From contig OZ020303.1 of NCBI GenBank assembly GCA_963971305.1, positions 57,350,867 through 57,414,866 on the forward strand: a DNA stretch of 64,000 bases, in the 5' to 3' direction. The notes beneath the pieces were generated by a model. The model saw nothing but the letters and a program-made list of their open reading frames with translations. It was not told the origin of the DNA and made no database searches. The position numbers and the translations under genes are program-made. The stretch is from Arcuatula senhousia. Lineage: Eukaryota > Mollusca > Bivalvia > Mytilida > Mytilidae. Each line of letters opens with the position of its first letter. Positions within the stretch are counted from its first letter, which is position 1. This document shows positions 23,601 to 33,879 of this stretch, in pieces.

Positions 23601-26600
23601 TTGCATTATGTTCTTTAAATTTATTGATAATACAGGTAAACTTGCATATTATGGATAAAAATTACAACATTGTTCCAAACAATAGCTTGCCTGACAATCG
23701 TGTCGTTTATCTAAACTTATCAGAGGAATAATATCCAAAGATTGAAAATTCATAACACTATATGAATATGAAGAACATAGAACAACAACATAGAAATTAA
23801 CTAATTTCTTGGTGAAGTGGTTAACGCATCGGGCTACTAACAAAAAGAGTCGTGGTTCGGTCCTCTTCTGGGGTGAAAATTTCATGAACCAATTTTCCGA
23901 CTTTCTGTTGGCACCATTTGCGAGGATGGTCTCACAGAACAATGCTTGTTTCTCGGAAAGAACGAAAAAAGGTTGGGCCGTGTGTATGGAGAGCAACCCC
24001 CTATGCACATTAAGAGACCCCTTAGTAGTGTTTGATAAAAGTATGCTTAATGGAGCCGCTAAAAAGTCCACACTCGCAAACTGCTAGCTCGAGAGGGATT
24101 CACATTTATAAGCATCAAGCTTGTTTCCCAATCCAGGACAAATAAATATGTTAAAAGTAGATTAACTTATTAAGTATAAAAAGTCAGAGCTGATGACTTT
24201 TTTTCAACTTAATTCAAAAGTTTAATAATTTTTTATTATTTTGAGTTCGCTGCATTTCGTATTCGCAGACTTCTTACAATCACTTCTAGACAAAAAGGAC
24301 TGCAAACTTGCTTTATCCTTCAATCTCACATTTCGTTATACAGTGAAAACTGTTCAAACCGAACCCTGACAAAACCGAACTTCACATCAAACCGAACAAA
24401 ATCTAAAGTCCCTTAGAATTTTTAAAAGAAGTATAGTAATTGAACCTGTTAAAACCGAATACTGTCAAAACCGAATACCGAACTGTTTTTTTATTCCCTT
24501 TGTTTCATTAATGTTGTTATAAAAACTTGTCTTTTCCGAACTCATCTGAGCAAAAGGATTAATCTTTTGTACAAACAAATCTAACATGCCAATGTTGTAT
24601 GGCTTTGATAATCTGTTATTGACACTTATATGTTGTTTAAATGTTAATTAAATGAAATGACCCAAGCTGTCAAAATAATTAAGATATTGTTATTAAAGCA
24701 GTAATATGAATAATGTTTTGATAACAATGAGTTTCACCAATCTTCTGATGTTGATATGGCTTGATTGTGACCAAAGATTAGCTTAATAATTTAATTAATA
24801 TTATATGACAAAATTTTATTTTGATGAACCCCATATAAAAAATATAAAAAATGATAAATAATTCATTTTGTTTGTACAAAAAGATTGTTTTTTATTACAA
24901 TGTGCTCTCAGTTAAGAAAATGTTAATGCTTCACTTGATTCCAGAATATCTCATCAAAGTGTTTTATTCTTTCCTTATTTGTTCACATAATTTCAAGTTT
25001 CTTTATCTATTGTCCATTTCCATTTGTAATTGAACCCTGAGAAAATCGAACACCTGTCAAAACCGAACAAATCCCAAAGTCCCATTGCTGTTCGGTTTGG
25101 ACAGGTTTCACTGTATTGATGATGTCCTTTCACTAAACAGTCTTCGATTTGGTGACTATTTACATCTCATATATCCGAAGGAACTTGAGATAAAAGACAC
25201 TACAGATTCTAAGAGGTCCGCTTCACATTTGTATCTATTTCTCGAAATTGACACACTAGAAAGGGTTTGTACAAATCTTTCTGACAAACGTAATCACTTC
25301 AACTTTCCAATAGTTAACTTTCCTTTTCTATGTAGCAACAATCCGTCTGTTCCAGCATATGGAGTTTACGTATCAAAATTGATTTGATATTCCAGAGCAT
25401 GTGGGGTGTACAACGACTTCCTTGATAGAACTACACGACTGACAAGCAAATTTTCAACACAGGGGTACGTTGCTCCCAGGTTGTTGTCATCACTCAAGAA
25501 AATTTACGGGAGACATCATATGCTTGTATACAAATACGGGATTTCTATCTCTCAGTTGAGTACAAATGTTGGTTAAACATAGAGTTTGGTAATGTCATCC
25601 TTTCTGGATTTGACGAACACTAAATCGGTCTTTGGCAACGTGACAATGGTGCTATAGCAAGCAGGAACTGCTTACTCTTCCGGAGCACCTGAGTTCACTC
25701 TCGTTTCGACTTGAGTTTACAATGCTGAATGCGGTTTTGTTGTTATGTGTGTGTAAGTTTTATGTTGTTGCGTGGTTATTTTCGTTGTGATGATTTTTGT
25801 CTACCGGTTTTGTCTTTGTTTTAACGGTGTTACGATGTTGATTACCCCTTTGGTACACCTACATGACCTATGCTTCTTTCAATAAATGTGACAACAGCAA
25901 ATAAGGTTTCTTATCTTTCAATCTCATTACAAATAAGTAAAAAAGTAGTTATTTTAAAATTCATTTCGTACAGCATAAATATTAAAAACTGATTGGACGA
26001 AAAGATGACAGTGAACAGATGGCCAGTTAGTAAATCAAGAAGGACAATTGATACGGATACACTAGTACGGATATATTAGTATATTCACTCTCTTCGGTTA
26101 GCTCTGCTGGTGGAGTTTTAATTCCCCGAGGTTAGCCCGCTCCGGCATCAACACTTTTGTGTTGACGAACACATCAAAGCTATAAATTATCCGTTTAAAT
26201 TCCTAAATTGTCAAAACCCTAAGGTTCTTCCTACCCCAGACATAGGTTGTCCTTAGTTATATTTGATTTCTAGTTCGACATTTTTTTGGTATTATTCTAT
26301 GCTCTTCTTAGTCTTATAGTGTTTGGCATTTTCAACTTTTGGTAGAGCGCCTCTGATGAGTCTTGAATAGACGAAACGCGCGTCAGGCGTAGCCAAATTT
26401 ATTGTCTGGAACTTTGTTGTAATTTATATTTCAGATAATAGGCAGAGCACGATTTGAGCGAAAGTGGTTTTTTGAAGATCAGTCAATATTTCCTTCAAAT
26501 TAGTTCCATGAACAATAAATAATTAAAATTGTAACAATGGAACTAGAACTATATACGTCAAAGGCGATTCATAACATCTGACACCTTGTGATCAAATTCC

Positions 26601-29600
26601 CCTTTATAAAAATTACATTGTATTCGTAACTAAACCCCGTATATGTGAAATTGTATATTGTTATCGATGCAAGTAAAGACTACCACCAGGTCAGTGTTAT
26701 GGGCCGCCTCTAATATTGGGGGGAAGATGTTTAAGGTTATACTCAACTTTTACACGGATATTAAGTCCTGTGTAAAAGATGGAGATCTGAGAACAGATTT
26801 TTTTCCATGTGAAATTGGCGTTAGACAAGGTGAAAAGCTATCGCCTTTTTTGTTTGCTCTATATCTCAACGATTTAGAAGAATATTTAGTAGATAACGGC
26901 GGTGAACATTTATCCTTTGTGTCTGAATTATTTACTGAGAACATTAATATGTACATTAAATTATTTATATTATTGTATGCAGATGATACTGTCCTTTTTG
27001 CTGAATCTGCAGAAAAACTGCAAACAATGTTAAATAAATTTGAAAGTTATTGCAGAGAATGGAAGCTTTCTGTTAATGTAAACAAGACTAAAATTGTAAT
27101 TTTTTCAAACAGAAAGTTCAAACCTAATATTAATTTTACACTTTGTAACCAAGATGTAGAAATACAAGATTCTTATGTGTATTTGGGTATACTGTTCAAC
27201 TATAATGGAAAATATTTCCAAACTCGTAAAAAACTGGTCGAACAAGGGCAGAGAGCTTTGTATGCGCTATATAGAAAAATTCAAAATATAGCTATACCTG
27301 TTGACCTTCAATTAAAACTTTTTGATACTCTAGTTACTCCGATTTTGACATATTCGTCGGAGATCTGGGGGTATGAAAATAAAGATATTATAGAAAAGGT
27401 CCACCTACAATTCTGTAAGCGTATTCTCTCAGTGAGAACATCAACTCCAAATTTTATGGTATATGGTGAACTTGGAAGGTATCCCTTAGAGCTACAAATT
27501 AAATTGAAGATGGTTAATTTTTGGTATAGATTAGTAAGTAACGAACAAAAACTTTCGAGTAAATTATACTCACTTTGGGTAAAGCTTAATAGTAATGGTA
27601 ATCAAACATGTAAGTGGATCAACTACGTAAAGTCCATTTTTGATGATTGCGGTTTAAGCGGGGCATGGGAGATTCAACAATTTAATAATATAAATCTGTT
27701 AAAGGTAGAAGTTAAACGACGTCTCCAGGATCAGTTCATACAAAAATGGTTCGCAGATATGTATAATTCGTCAAGGGGGGAGTATTATTTATCTTTTAAG
27801 TCGTTATTTTCACTAGAGCCATATTTGTTACGACTAAGCCGAGTTCGTCGTATACACATAAGTAGATTTCGAACATGTAACATTAAATTTCCCATAGAAG
27901 TGGGTAGATGGAGAAACATTCCTAGGGAGGATAGAATTTGTAATCTGTGTATGAACGGTCTTGGAGATGAATACCACTTTGTTTGTGTATGCACTAATAT
28001 CAATGTACTTGAGCTAAGGCGAAAGTACATACCTAAGTATTGTGTTGAATATCCAAACAAAGAAAAGTTTTTTGGGATTAACAAGTTTTGTAATGTTAGT
28101 CTATTAAAAAATGTGTCTATTTTTATTCAAAAAGTTTGTAAACTATTAGAGTAGCTATCATATTTGTGTTGTACTGTCTTTTTCTTTCATATACCAGTTG
28201 TGATAAAAAAAAAATTATTTGTATGTACATGTAGGTATGTAATTAATTGTCTGTATTGCAGTTATATTTGTATTGTATTGTAGTTTGTTTAATTGTGCTC
28301 CTGTTACGCAGTTTCTGCGACTGAGCGATTTTCTAAATAAAATATTCTGTATTCTGTATTTTTGAAAAAATATATATAACAAAGTTCCAGACAACAAAGT
28401 TTGTTACGTCTGACGTGTGTTTCGTCTTTTTTATACCCCCTTCACATATACGAGATTTCCTTACGAGTTCTTACGAGTTTTCAAGTCATATTCGATCGCA
28501 AAGACTCTTTGTTACTCGTAAACAAGTCTTTCTAGCTCGTGTGAAATCGTAAGAAATCGTGAAAGTTTTACGAGGATTTTGACTTGTCAAAAATCCTCTC
28601 AATACCCCATTCACATCTCTTACAAATTGTAACGATTTTCAAAATTTATAGTTTTACCAGTTTTTGCGAGATTTTCTACAAACCTTTTACGATCTATTTC
28701 CGAGATTTCACTATTTCGTCAGTTGTGCGGAATTTTTTCGCACTCCCGTGCAGAGATGATACAAATTTTATTTTCGAAGTGTTTACAAGCATGTTACGGT
28801 GCCTTTATTACGTCTTTACGAGTGAATTGACATCGTAATTAACTCGCAAACCACTCGTAAAAGAGTTCCTTTGCAATGTCTTCCTGAGTTAGTTACCAGT
28901 TATACCCCCTTCACATATACGAGATTTCCTTACGAGTTCTTACGAGTTTTCAACTCTTAATCGATCGCAAAGACTCGTAAATCACTCTTTGATACTCGTT
29001 AACAGGTCTTTCTAGCTCGTGTGCAATCGTAAGAACTCGTGAAAGTTTTACGAGGATTTTTGACATGTCAAAAATCCTCGTAAGACTTTTACGAGTTGAA
29101 AAAGCAACAATGTCATAATTTAACTCGTAAACACATCGCAAATAACTCGTAAAGAACTCGTAGAGATCGTAAATGACTCGCCTTTACTCGTAACTTACTC
29201 GGGAAGACCTCGCAAAGGAATTCTTTTACGAGTGGTTTACGAGTTAGTTACGATATCATTTCCAATATCGCATTTAACTCGTAAAGACGTCGTAAAGGCA
29301 CCGTAACATGCTCGTAAACACTTCGAAAATAAAATTCGTATCGTCTCTGGATGGGAGTGCGAAAAATTTCCGCACAACTGACGAAATCGTGACAACTCGG
29401 AAATAGATCGTAAAAGGTTGGTAGAAAATCTCGCAAGAACTCGTAAAACTATAAATTTTGATAATCGTAACAACTCGTAAGAGAATATCGTATATGTGAC
29501 GGGGGTAGTAAGACGAGGCATTACTGACTTTGTTGTTTTTTAAACTCGTAAAACTTTCACGAGTTCTTACGATTGCACACGAGCTAGAACGACCTGTTTA

Positions 29601-32600
29601 CGAGCAACAAAGTGTGATTTACTAGTCTTCGCGATCGATTACGAGTTGAAAACTCGTAAGAACTCGTAAGGAAATCTCGTATATTTGAAGGAGATATAAG
29701 ATTATTACGAGTTGAAAAAGCAACAATGTCGTAAACTCGTAAACACATCGTAGAAAACTCGTTAAGAATCCATAGAGATCGTTAATGACTCGCCTTTATT
29801 CGTAACTAGCTCGGGAAGACCTCGCAAAGGACTTCTTTTACGAGTGGTTTGCGAGTTAGTGACGATATCTTTTTCCATATCGCAATTCACTCGTAAAGAC
29901 GTCGTAAAGACACCGTAACATGCTCGTGAACACGTCGAAAATAAAATTCGTCGAAAATAGATCGTAAAAGGTTGGAAGAAAATCTCGCAAGAGCTCGTAA
30001 AACTATACATTTCGAAAATCGTAACAACTCGAAAGGAAATATCGTACATGTGAAGGGGGTATACGACTCACCAAAGGGACTCGATTAAAAGAATTGAAAA
30101 CACCAAACACTATATGAACTCATGTCGAACTATTAACTAAACGCTATCTTTAAGGCCCCGACGTGACTATATTTAACCATGTTAGGGTTCATTTTTGCTT
30201 ATTATGACCAAACAAATTAGAACCAAAGGCCACGTGAAAACCTCGCTCTGGGGCAGTATCACACTGTTTAATATGCTCTTATATAAAATGCATGTTCTTA
30301 ATTTTCTGATGCATTTTGCACTTTTAGTTCTTTGATAATACACGTACAAGTAAAGACGTGGTATTTGTGTGCTGTCTCGCATTTTAGGAATCAAAATAAC
30401 AACAAAGTAACAGACTATAAATTCTGTTATGCCTGTCGAGCGTTTTGTCTATTCAGTTTTAATCAGAGGCGCTCTAACCAAAGATTGAAAATGACACAAA
30501 CTTTAAATATATTAAAACGAGCACAGAACAACAAAATAAAAATTTAGTTATTTGATATAAAAATTCGGAGCTGATTAAATTTTATTTTAATTTTGCGTAA
30601 AAACAGCGACCAACCTTCATGTAGTCAATGCACTCCGTATTAAATAAAAGTAACAACAGACAAAATAAAGGCTTTTGTCACGTCAAAATTTTTCTTTTTT
30701 TATATTCCTTTAATTGATGAAGGTGTTTACTGTTTATGCTGAAGTAACCCTTTTATCAAAAATCTAATCACATTGAAACATAAGTGTTCGAACAATACAA
30801 GTCAAATTTGATACATGACATTTCCTTTCTTGCCTTATTAAGAAAATAAACTCATCCAAAACGTCTTGAGACTCAAGCTGAAACATCTGTTATAGGGAAA
30901 AGTTCCTCTAAATTTAAATTTCTTACGTGCTGGTGCATAAATTGCAAGTTTAAAATTGCATTTTTTAAACTGCAACCTATTTAGTAACAAGTACCCTTTT
31001 AGGTTTTGATTTTGAAAGTAAATTAGTAATGAATTAGTCTATGTCTGTATAAAGTTCATAGAACGTCATTTTGGGTCAATGTAGTGTTATTATCTGGAAA
31101 AATTATAAGATTTATTTTTGTTGGGATAGGTTAAATCGTACATTACATATGCAAATAAAAAGAAAAGGAAACAGTTTTTGATGTCCTTCATCTAGTCGAT
31201 TTTAAGATTTGGAAAGCAACGAAATAATAATAGTCTTAAATCAAAAAGCAACAATACAAAACAAACTTCGCTGACAACCTCACAGGAACAACTGCAAATA
31301 AGATAATAAAAAAGTATGATTGCCATTTAAAAGACAAATATTGCGTCTTATTTTTTTGGGAGTGTCGTACTGTTAATTTCCTGATTGTTAAAACATATAA
31401 AACTATTGATATTCGATTACCAAAAACGACCCTAACACAGAAACAACACTATCTAAGGAGGAAATATTTGATAATCATAAATCGGTAACTTCCTCGTTCA
31501 TTTATGCTCTTGGTGCTAAAAATGATAACATTCAATCTCTATATTGGATTCCTTAATTACATAAAAAAAGTCCATTAAAACAGCGCTTCATTATTGGGTT
31601 ATTCGTTTCACCTCTTTCAGCTGTGCCGACTGACGACAAAAAAAATTTGACCTCCAAAAATACTTATATATAATTGTAATTATTCTAGAAATGGTATCAA
31701 CCAAATGTGAATTTTTGAGATAAGAAACAACTGATAAAGATTCTTAACACCCAATCAGTTTCAACTTATAACGGCATCAAGAATTTTTGTTTTTCCACGC
31801 AATACACTTGTATTCCTAAAATCACAATTAGCACAGTTACTCTGTCATAAATAATTCTAAGAAAACAAAACAAGTTAACAGACGACCAAATGATAGCATA
31901 TGCTCAATTTTTTATGGATTACATAAATCATCGTCGGAAACTCACATTTGGTCACGCTCTCTCTACGCTTCCTCGGACCCACCTCTCGCTACACTACCTC
32001 TCATGTACTTGTACATTTTGATTGACATGTTTTTTCATTCAACTATTGACCAGAATTCCAATAGGCACACATTGTGCACATCTCCTGTTGATTTGATTCT
32101 TCACTCATATGAACTTCTAACAATCTTTTATAGACAACAACAAAAAATCGTAGACTAGATCTAACCTCCGTTATATTGATGATGTCCTTGCATTGAACAA
32201 TTCTGTATTTTGTGTCTATTTCCTTTTCATATATATCTGCATGAGCTTGAGATAAAGGGCACTACTGATTCTAATAATTCTGCCTCATATTTAGATCTAC
32301 ATCTCAAAACAGACACTCATGGAAGATTTGACAAAGCTCTTTGTTAAACGAGTTGACTTCAACCTCCCTTCTTGTGTAACAATATTCAATCTGTACTAAC
32401 TCATCACAACTGATACGTTTTTCTACAGCTTGTGTGACTTAACATTGAATCCCATGATATAGCGTCAAGTCTGACACAAAATTTGAAAACATATGTTTAC
32501 TTAACAATTTAAATGGAAAACATATTTTGTGTTTGCCCTGAGTTTTGCCCCATTGCCTATCTGCTTCTTTCAAAGACCAATAGTTTACCATTTCTCTCAT

Positions 32601-33162
32601 CTTACTTAGTATCTGTGCTAATGATATTTGTAGATATAGTTTTTTTTATTTTAACCCAATTTTTATTTGTCAAATAAGTAATAAAATAATAATAATTTTG
32701 TTTTTTCTTGTTTCAGCTACCAAAGCAACGACAATCAACAAACATGGAATCAACCTAGTGTACATACTATTGGTTGTCATATTTTCATCTAAGCCAATCA
32801 AATTTCAACATGTGTACATGCCAGTGATGTCATCCTTATTTTATGTTATACTAAATCTCATCTACTATGCTGCCAGTGGACGAATATTGTATCCGTTTTT
32901 GAATTGGGCAAAACCAGGAAAGACAGCATTGTTGTCGATACTATTTATAACTGTGTCGACGCCAATAGCGTATTTTTTGCTTTTAGGAATTTATCAGTTG
33001 AAGCTCTTCGTTTACAATAAGTTTTTCGAGTCACGTTTCAGAGAGAATAGAAGAGACTCATACGAGAAAGATGGCGACGCGTTGGAAAAGTTAAAGCTTG
33101 AAAATGACGGTCTGGATAGAAATCGCAATTCGACAGAGAAGTACAACGTTGAAAAAGTATAG
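11620..33162 (+). CDS. rost-like: Rolling-stone-like multi-pass membrane protein, four exons
   Basis: Exons 11620-11697, 17783-18014, 19264-19374 and 32717-33162 join to 867 nt, 288 residues plus stop. Every junction is a GT-AG pair in matching phase (0, 1, 1). The product resembles the rolling stone (rost) family: a short N-terminal tail ending in a P..F block, then six hydrophobic segments near residues 29-51, 64-92, 113-139, 150-165, 172-193 and 208-232, with the family-typical LPWY..K.QW motif at 109-117 and 'YYAASGRILYPFLNW' at 190-204. The last ~50 residues are charged and cytosolic-looking. Rost acts in myoblast fusion in Drosophila; the mollusc role is unknown. Length is normal for the family. 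A polyadenylation signal lies at 33589-33594. Introns are 6.1, 1.2 and 13.3 kb, the last packed with transposons. Confidence 0.85.
11698..17782. other. Intron 1 of the rolling-stone-like gene
   Basis: About 6.1 kb with no coding region I can support. It holds a T10G10 homopolymer junction near 13300-13320 and many short open frames of low-complexity translation. No clear terminal inverted repeats were seen. Frames at 13309-13683 and 14920-15144 look like chance. Confidence 0.5.
17783..18014 (+). CDS. Rolling-stone-like gene, exon 2
   Basis: Acceptor 'tttatttttcag' ends at 17782. The exon encodes the first two membrane segments, separated by a short ERGNGKW loop. The donor ATAG|GTCAGA is weak but is the only nearby one that leaves phase 1, which exon 3 requires; the split codon is glycine 104. 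Confidence 0.75.
18502..18921 (+). pseudogene. Coding-like orphan frame in intron 2, unrecognised
   Basis: An open frame of 139 codons. The first ~45 residues are Asn/Tyr-rich and chance-like, but from about residue 46 (near 18637) composition becomes protein-like: a W-E-A-T-Y start, an F-V-L-I-Q-T segment, a charged stretch, then a ~25-residue hydrophobic segment near the C-terminus (about 18825-18905). No family is recognised. It does not join in phase with the flanking rolling-stone-like exons as an obvious cassette. It could be a retrocopy fragment, a terminal exon of an unseen transcript, or chance. Confidence 0.3.
19264..19374 (+). CDS. Rolling-stone-like gene, exon 3
   Basis: The acceptor 'cctttcag' ends at 19263 and the donor is GTACGT at 19375. 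It encodes the LPWY..K.QW motif and the third membrane helix ending in LLYWTL, a hallmark segment of the family. It enters and leaves in phase 1; the split codon at the end (T|CT) is serine 141. Confidence 0.8.
19815..20200 (-). pseudogene. Decayed reverse-transcriptase fragment (same family as 49666-50544)
   Basis: The sequence follows the better-preserved minus-strand copy at ~50100-50470 block by block. Shared landmarks are 'aaaggacatcatcaatataac'-like sequence encoding the YIDD motif, 'catatgaat.aagaaacaaat', 'attggaa' and 'ctgtgttttcc'. Small indels and substitutions break every frame. It lies in intron 3. Confidence 0.7.
20457..22277 (+). repeat. Tandem duplication, unit 1 (~1.82 kb)
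   Basis: This block is repeated directly at 22278-24078. It contains, in order, a copy of the 'ccagcagccttcaatgtga' dispersed repeat (~20545-20645), unique AT-rich sequence, the GACGCGCGTTTCGTC module (~21363-21715), a more diverged copy of that module (~21850-21960) and a tRNA-derived SINE head (~22003). Confidence 0.85.
22003..22260 (+). repeat. tRNA-derived SINE, copy 1
   Basis: An RNA polymerase III A-box-like TGGTGAAGTGG at 22010-22020 and a B-box-like GGTTCGGTCC at 22054-22063 are spaced as in a tRNA. A tRNA-unrelated body ('gacaccatttgcgaggatgg') follows, down to about 22260. Within the A-to-B interval the sequence no longer folds as a convincing tRNA, so this is SINE-derived rather than a working tRNA gene. 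Confidence 0.65.
22278..24078 (+). repeat. Tandem duplication, unit 2 (~1.80 kb)
   Basis: Direct copy of 20457-22277. The two units align end to end (catagtata at 20457 and 22278; cactcgca at 22272 and 24071) with scattered substitutions and small indels; the offset shrinks from 1821 to about 1800 bp. A third, more diverged and interrupted copy of parts of the unit follows between about 25950 and 30600. Confidence 0.85.
23805..24075 (+). repeat. tRNA-derived SINE, copy 2
   Basis: The counterpart of the SINE at 22003 within the second duplication unit, with A-box-like sequence at 23810-23820 and B-box-like sequence about 44 nt later. It differs by scattered substitutions, so it was carried by the segmental duplication rather than inserted again. 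Confidence 0.65.
24260..25890 (+). pseudogene. Reverse-transcriptase element relic, split by a DNA transposon
   Basis: 24260-24340 encodes the ADFLQSLLDKKD...LTFRY stretch of the family at 49666-50544. The reading resumes at 25114 with IDDV, then continues through a degenerate C-terminal half to about 25575 (in-frame stops, e.g. near 25388). 25600-25890 matches the element's 3' region ('ctatagcaagcaggaactgc', 'tccggagcacctgag'). It is truncated on the 5' side. The interruption at 24341-25113 is a separate insertion. Confidence 0.75.
24341..25113. mobile_element. Tigger/pogo-like non-autonomous DNA transposon (773 bp)
   Basis: Ends are CAGTGAAAACTGTTCAAACC and the reverse complement of CAGTGAAACCTGTCCAAACC, flanked by TA on both sides. 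It sits exactly between the two halves of the reverse-transcriptase YIDD codons, so removing it and one TA restores that motif. Subterminal 'aaaccgaac' repeats occur at both ends. There is no transposase frame. CAGT termini with TA duplication fit the Tc1/mariner superfamily, pogo/Tigger branch (family knowledge). Confidence 0.8.
26097..26452 (-). mobile_element. GACGCGCGTTTCGTC module, inverted full-length copy (~355 bp)
   Basis: Reverse complement of the module seen at 21363, 23185 and 48395: the conserved start (…caaagttccagacaataaa), the GACGCGCGTTTCGTC core, the 'aagaaccttagggttt' block, a short hairpin and the 'ggtggagtt' 3' region. It is inserted inside unit 3, whose flanks resume on each side, which defines the module's limits fairly well. 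Confidence 0.7.
26658..28154 (+). pseudogene. 5'-truncated LINE reverse transcriptase (open for 498 codons)
   Basis: The first ~19 residues come from flanking DNA; element sequence starts near 26697. Visible motifs are GVRQG (residues 54-58), SPFLFALYLNDL (62-73) and the catalytic YADD (107-110), followed by thumb and C-terminal regions ending with a C-x2-C...H...C cluster (DRICNLC ... EYHFVCVC) near 425-445. The apurinic endonuclease and fingers are missing, so it cannot transpose alone. No stop codon interrupts the remainder, so insertion is fairly recent. It belongs to a non-LTR retrotransposon clade; I do not assign which. Confidence 0.8.
26697..28362 (+). mobile_element. LINE insertion with 3'UTR and short tail repeat
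   Basis: After the stop at 28152-28154 there is a ~200-bp 3' region that ends in 'aataaaatattctgtattctgtattt', a short TATTCTG-type tail repeat as many LINEs carry instead of poly-A. 5' truncation is typical of target-primed insertion. I did not find a confident target-site duplication. Confidence 0.7.
28376..28430 (+). repeat. Truncated GACGCGCGTTTCGTC module
   Basis: 'aacaaagttccagacaacaaag' followed by a variant core (tctgacgtgtgtttcgtct), cut off by the hairpin cluster that starts at 28431. Confidence 0.6.
28431..30063. mobile_element. Cluster of hairpin MITEs rich in CTCGTAA/TTACGAG
   Basis: Outer ends are inverted repeats beginning TATACCCCCTTCACATATAC (28432) and its near reverse complement ending at 30063. 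A second complete terminus lies at 28901, and degenerate ones near 28601, 29498 and 29690. The interior is saturated with the heptamer CTCGTAA and its complement in both orientations. 29084-29270 is repeated directly at 29698-29880. This looks like two or more nested or tandem copies of one self-complementary MITE. No coding potential. Confidence 0.75.
30400..30490 (+). repeat. Diverged GACGCGCGTTTCGTC module
   Basis: 'caacaaagtaacagactataa..ctgtcgagcgttttgtctattcag...cagaggcgctct' follows the module consensus with many substitutions. It is the counterpart of the diverged copies at ~21850 and ~23650 and belongs to unit 3. Confidence 0.55.
30600..32049. other. Gene-free part of intron 3
   Basis: AT-rich sequence with no recognisable repeat boundary, reverse-transcriptase similarity or coding region that I can support. 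Confidence 0.45.
32050..32480 (+). pseudogene. Strongly decayed copy of the same reverse-transcriptase family
   Basis: 'tatattgatgatgtccttgc', 'cttgagataaagggcactac.gattctaa' and 'tcctcatatttagatctacatctc' parallel the YIDD to SASYLDLHLEID region of the copy at 49666-50544, in plus orientation. Frameshifts and stops are frequent. Position: last 650 bp of intron 3. Confidence 0.65.
32717..33162 (+). CDS. Rolling-stone-like gene, terminal exon 4
   Basis: The acceptor 'tcttgtttcag' ends at 32716. It encodes the last three membrane segments and the acidic/basic C-terminal tail. Upstream in-frame sequence stays open to an ATG at 32698, but that lies in the polypyrimidine tract and is not a start. 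Confidence 0.85.
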
Positions 33163-33588
33163 AATTTGGAATAGAAGTAGGACAAACGTTAGTTTAATAG
33201 TACTAATATTCTAGTCGTGTAAAACAACTGCCTCAAACTGCATTGAACATGACTATAAACCCAAGAAAGTATTGTAGGATACTTTTAAAAATCAAAAGAT
33301 TCTATTATGTTATTTGTGCAATTTTGCTAGTGTCATTTAAATGTTGAACTCTTAAACATTTTGTTTCAATGTGTTTATACATTTGGAAAACTTAAAACAA
33401 CCATGTCTAAATACGAACGAAATATAGAATGCAGTTTTCAATTAAATCATTTTAATTATTCATTTTCATTTTATTAGTTTTTACATACTTTTATTTTAAG
33501 TAGAAGGAAAACCATGCAGATATATTAAAATCTCTTTATGTGTTCATTGTCCTAATATAAATAATATTGTTTTTTTGTTTGTTTTATC

Positions 33589-33594
33589 AATAAA
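33589..33594 (+). terminator. Polyadenylation signal of the rolling-stone-like gene
   Basis: AATAAA about 430 nt after the stop, in T-rich context ('tttgttttatcaataaagaa'), the best-placed signal in the 3' flank. Confidence 0.55.
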
Positions 33595-33879
33595 GAATTA
33601 TTTATTTTTTTAGCATAGCTATATGTCTTTCACTTCTAATTATGCATCTTCTAGCAGTATAAATAACCTGACTTATATCTCTAGAAATTATATTTCTTTC
33701 TGGACTTTTACTTTTTCATTTCAACTTTTCAACTTTTCAAGTGGTCACCCATAGAAAAATAGAAGGTCACATTCAGAATCTGCTTTGTGCTGAGCATCTC
33801 TATGCGCACATAAGAACTGATGGAGATTCTTATCTCTAAATTTGTTTCCTCTTGCAACAGCATCGCCTAGAGGTAAGAT

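Larger units (their letters stand above)
25950..30600 (+). repeat. Third, heavily interrupted copy of the duplicated unit
   Basis: Fragments in order match the 1.82-kb unit: ~25990-26095 and 26450-26700 (compare 20765-21140), ~28370-28430, then 30065-30600 (compare 21180-22000 and 24150-24190). The breaks are filled by an inverted GACGCGCGTTTCGTC module, a LINE and the ACGAGT hairpin cluster. It is more diverged than units 1 and 2, hence older or from a different locus. Confidence 0.6.

Noticed and set aside
26658..26715. ATG at 26658 as the true start of the LINE protein
   Set aside because: The first ~19 codons match the neighbouring duplicated unit, not the LINE, so the start is a chance fusion at the truncation point.
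32698..32716. ATG at 32698 as the start of a separate small membrane gene
   Set aside because: It lies in the pyrimidine tract of a strong acceptor, and the exon joins upstream exons in phase to complete a family-length protein.
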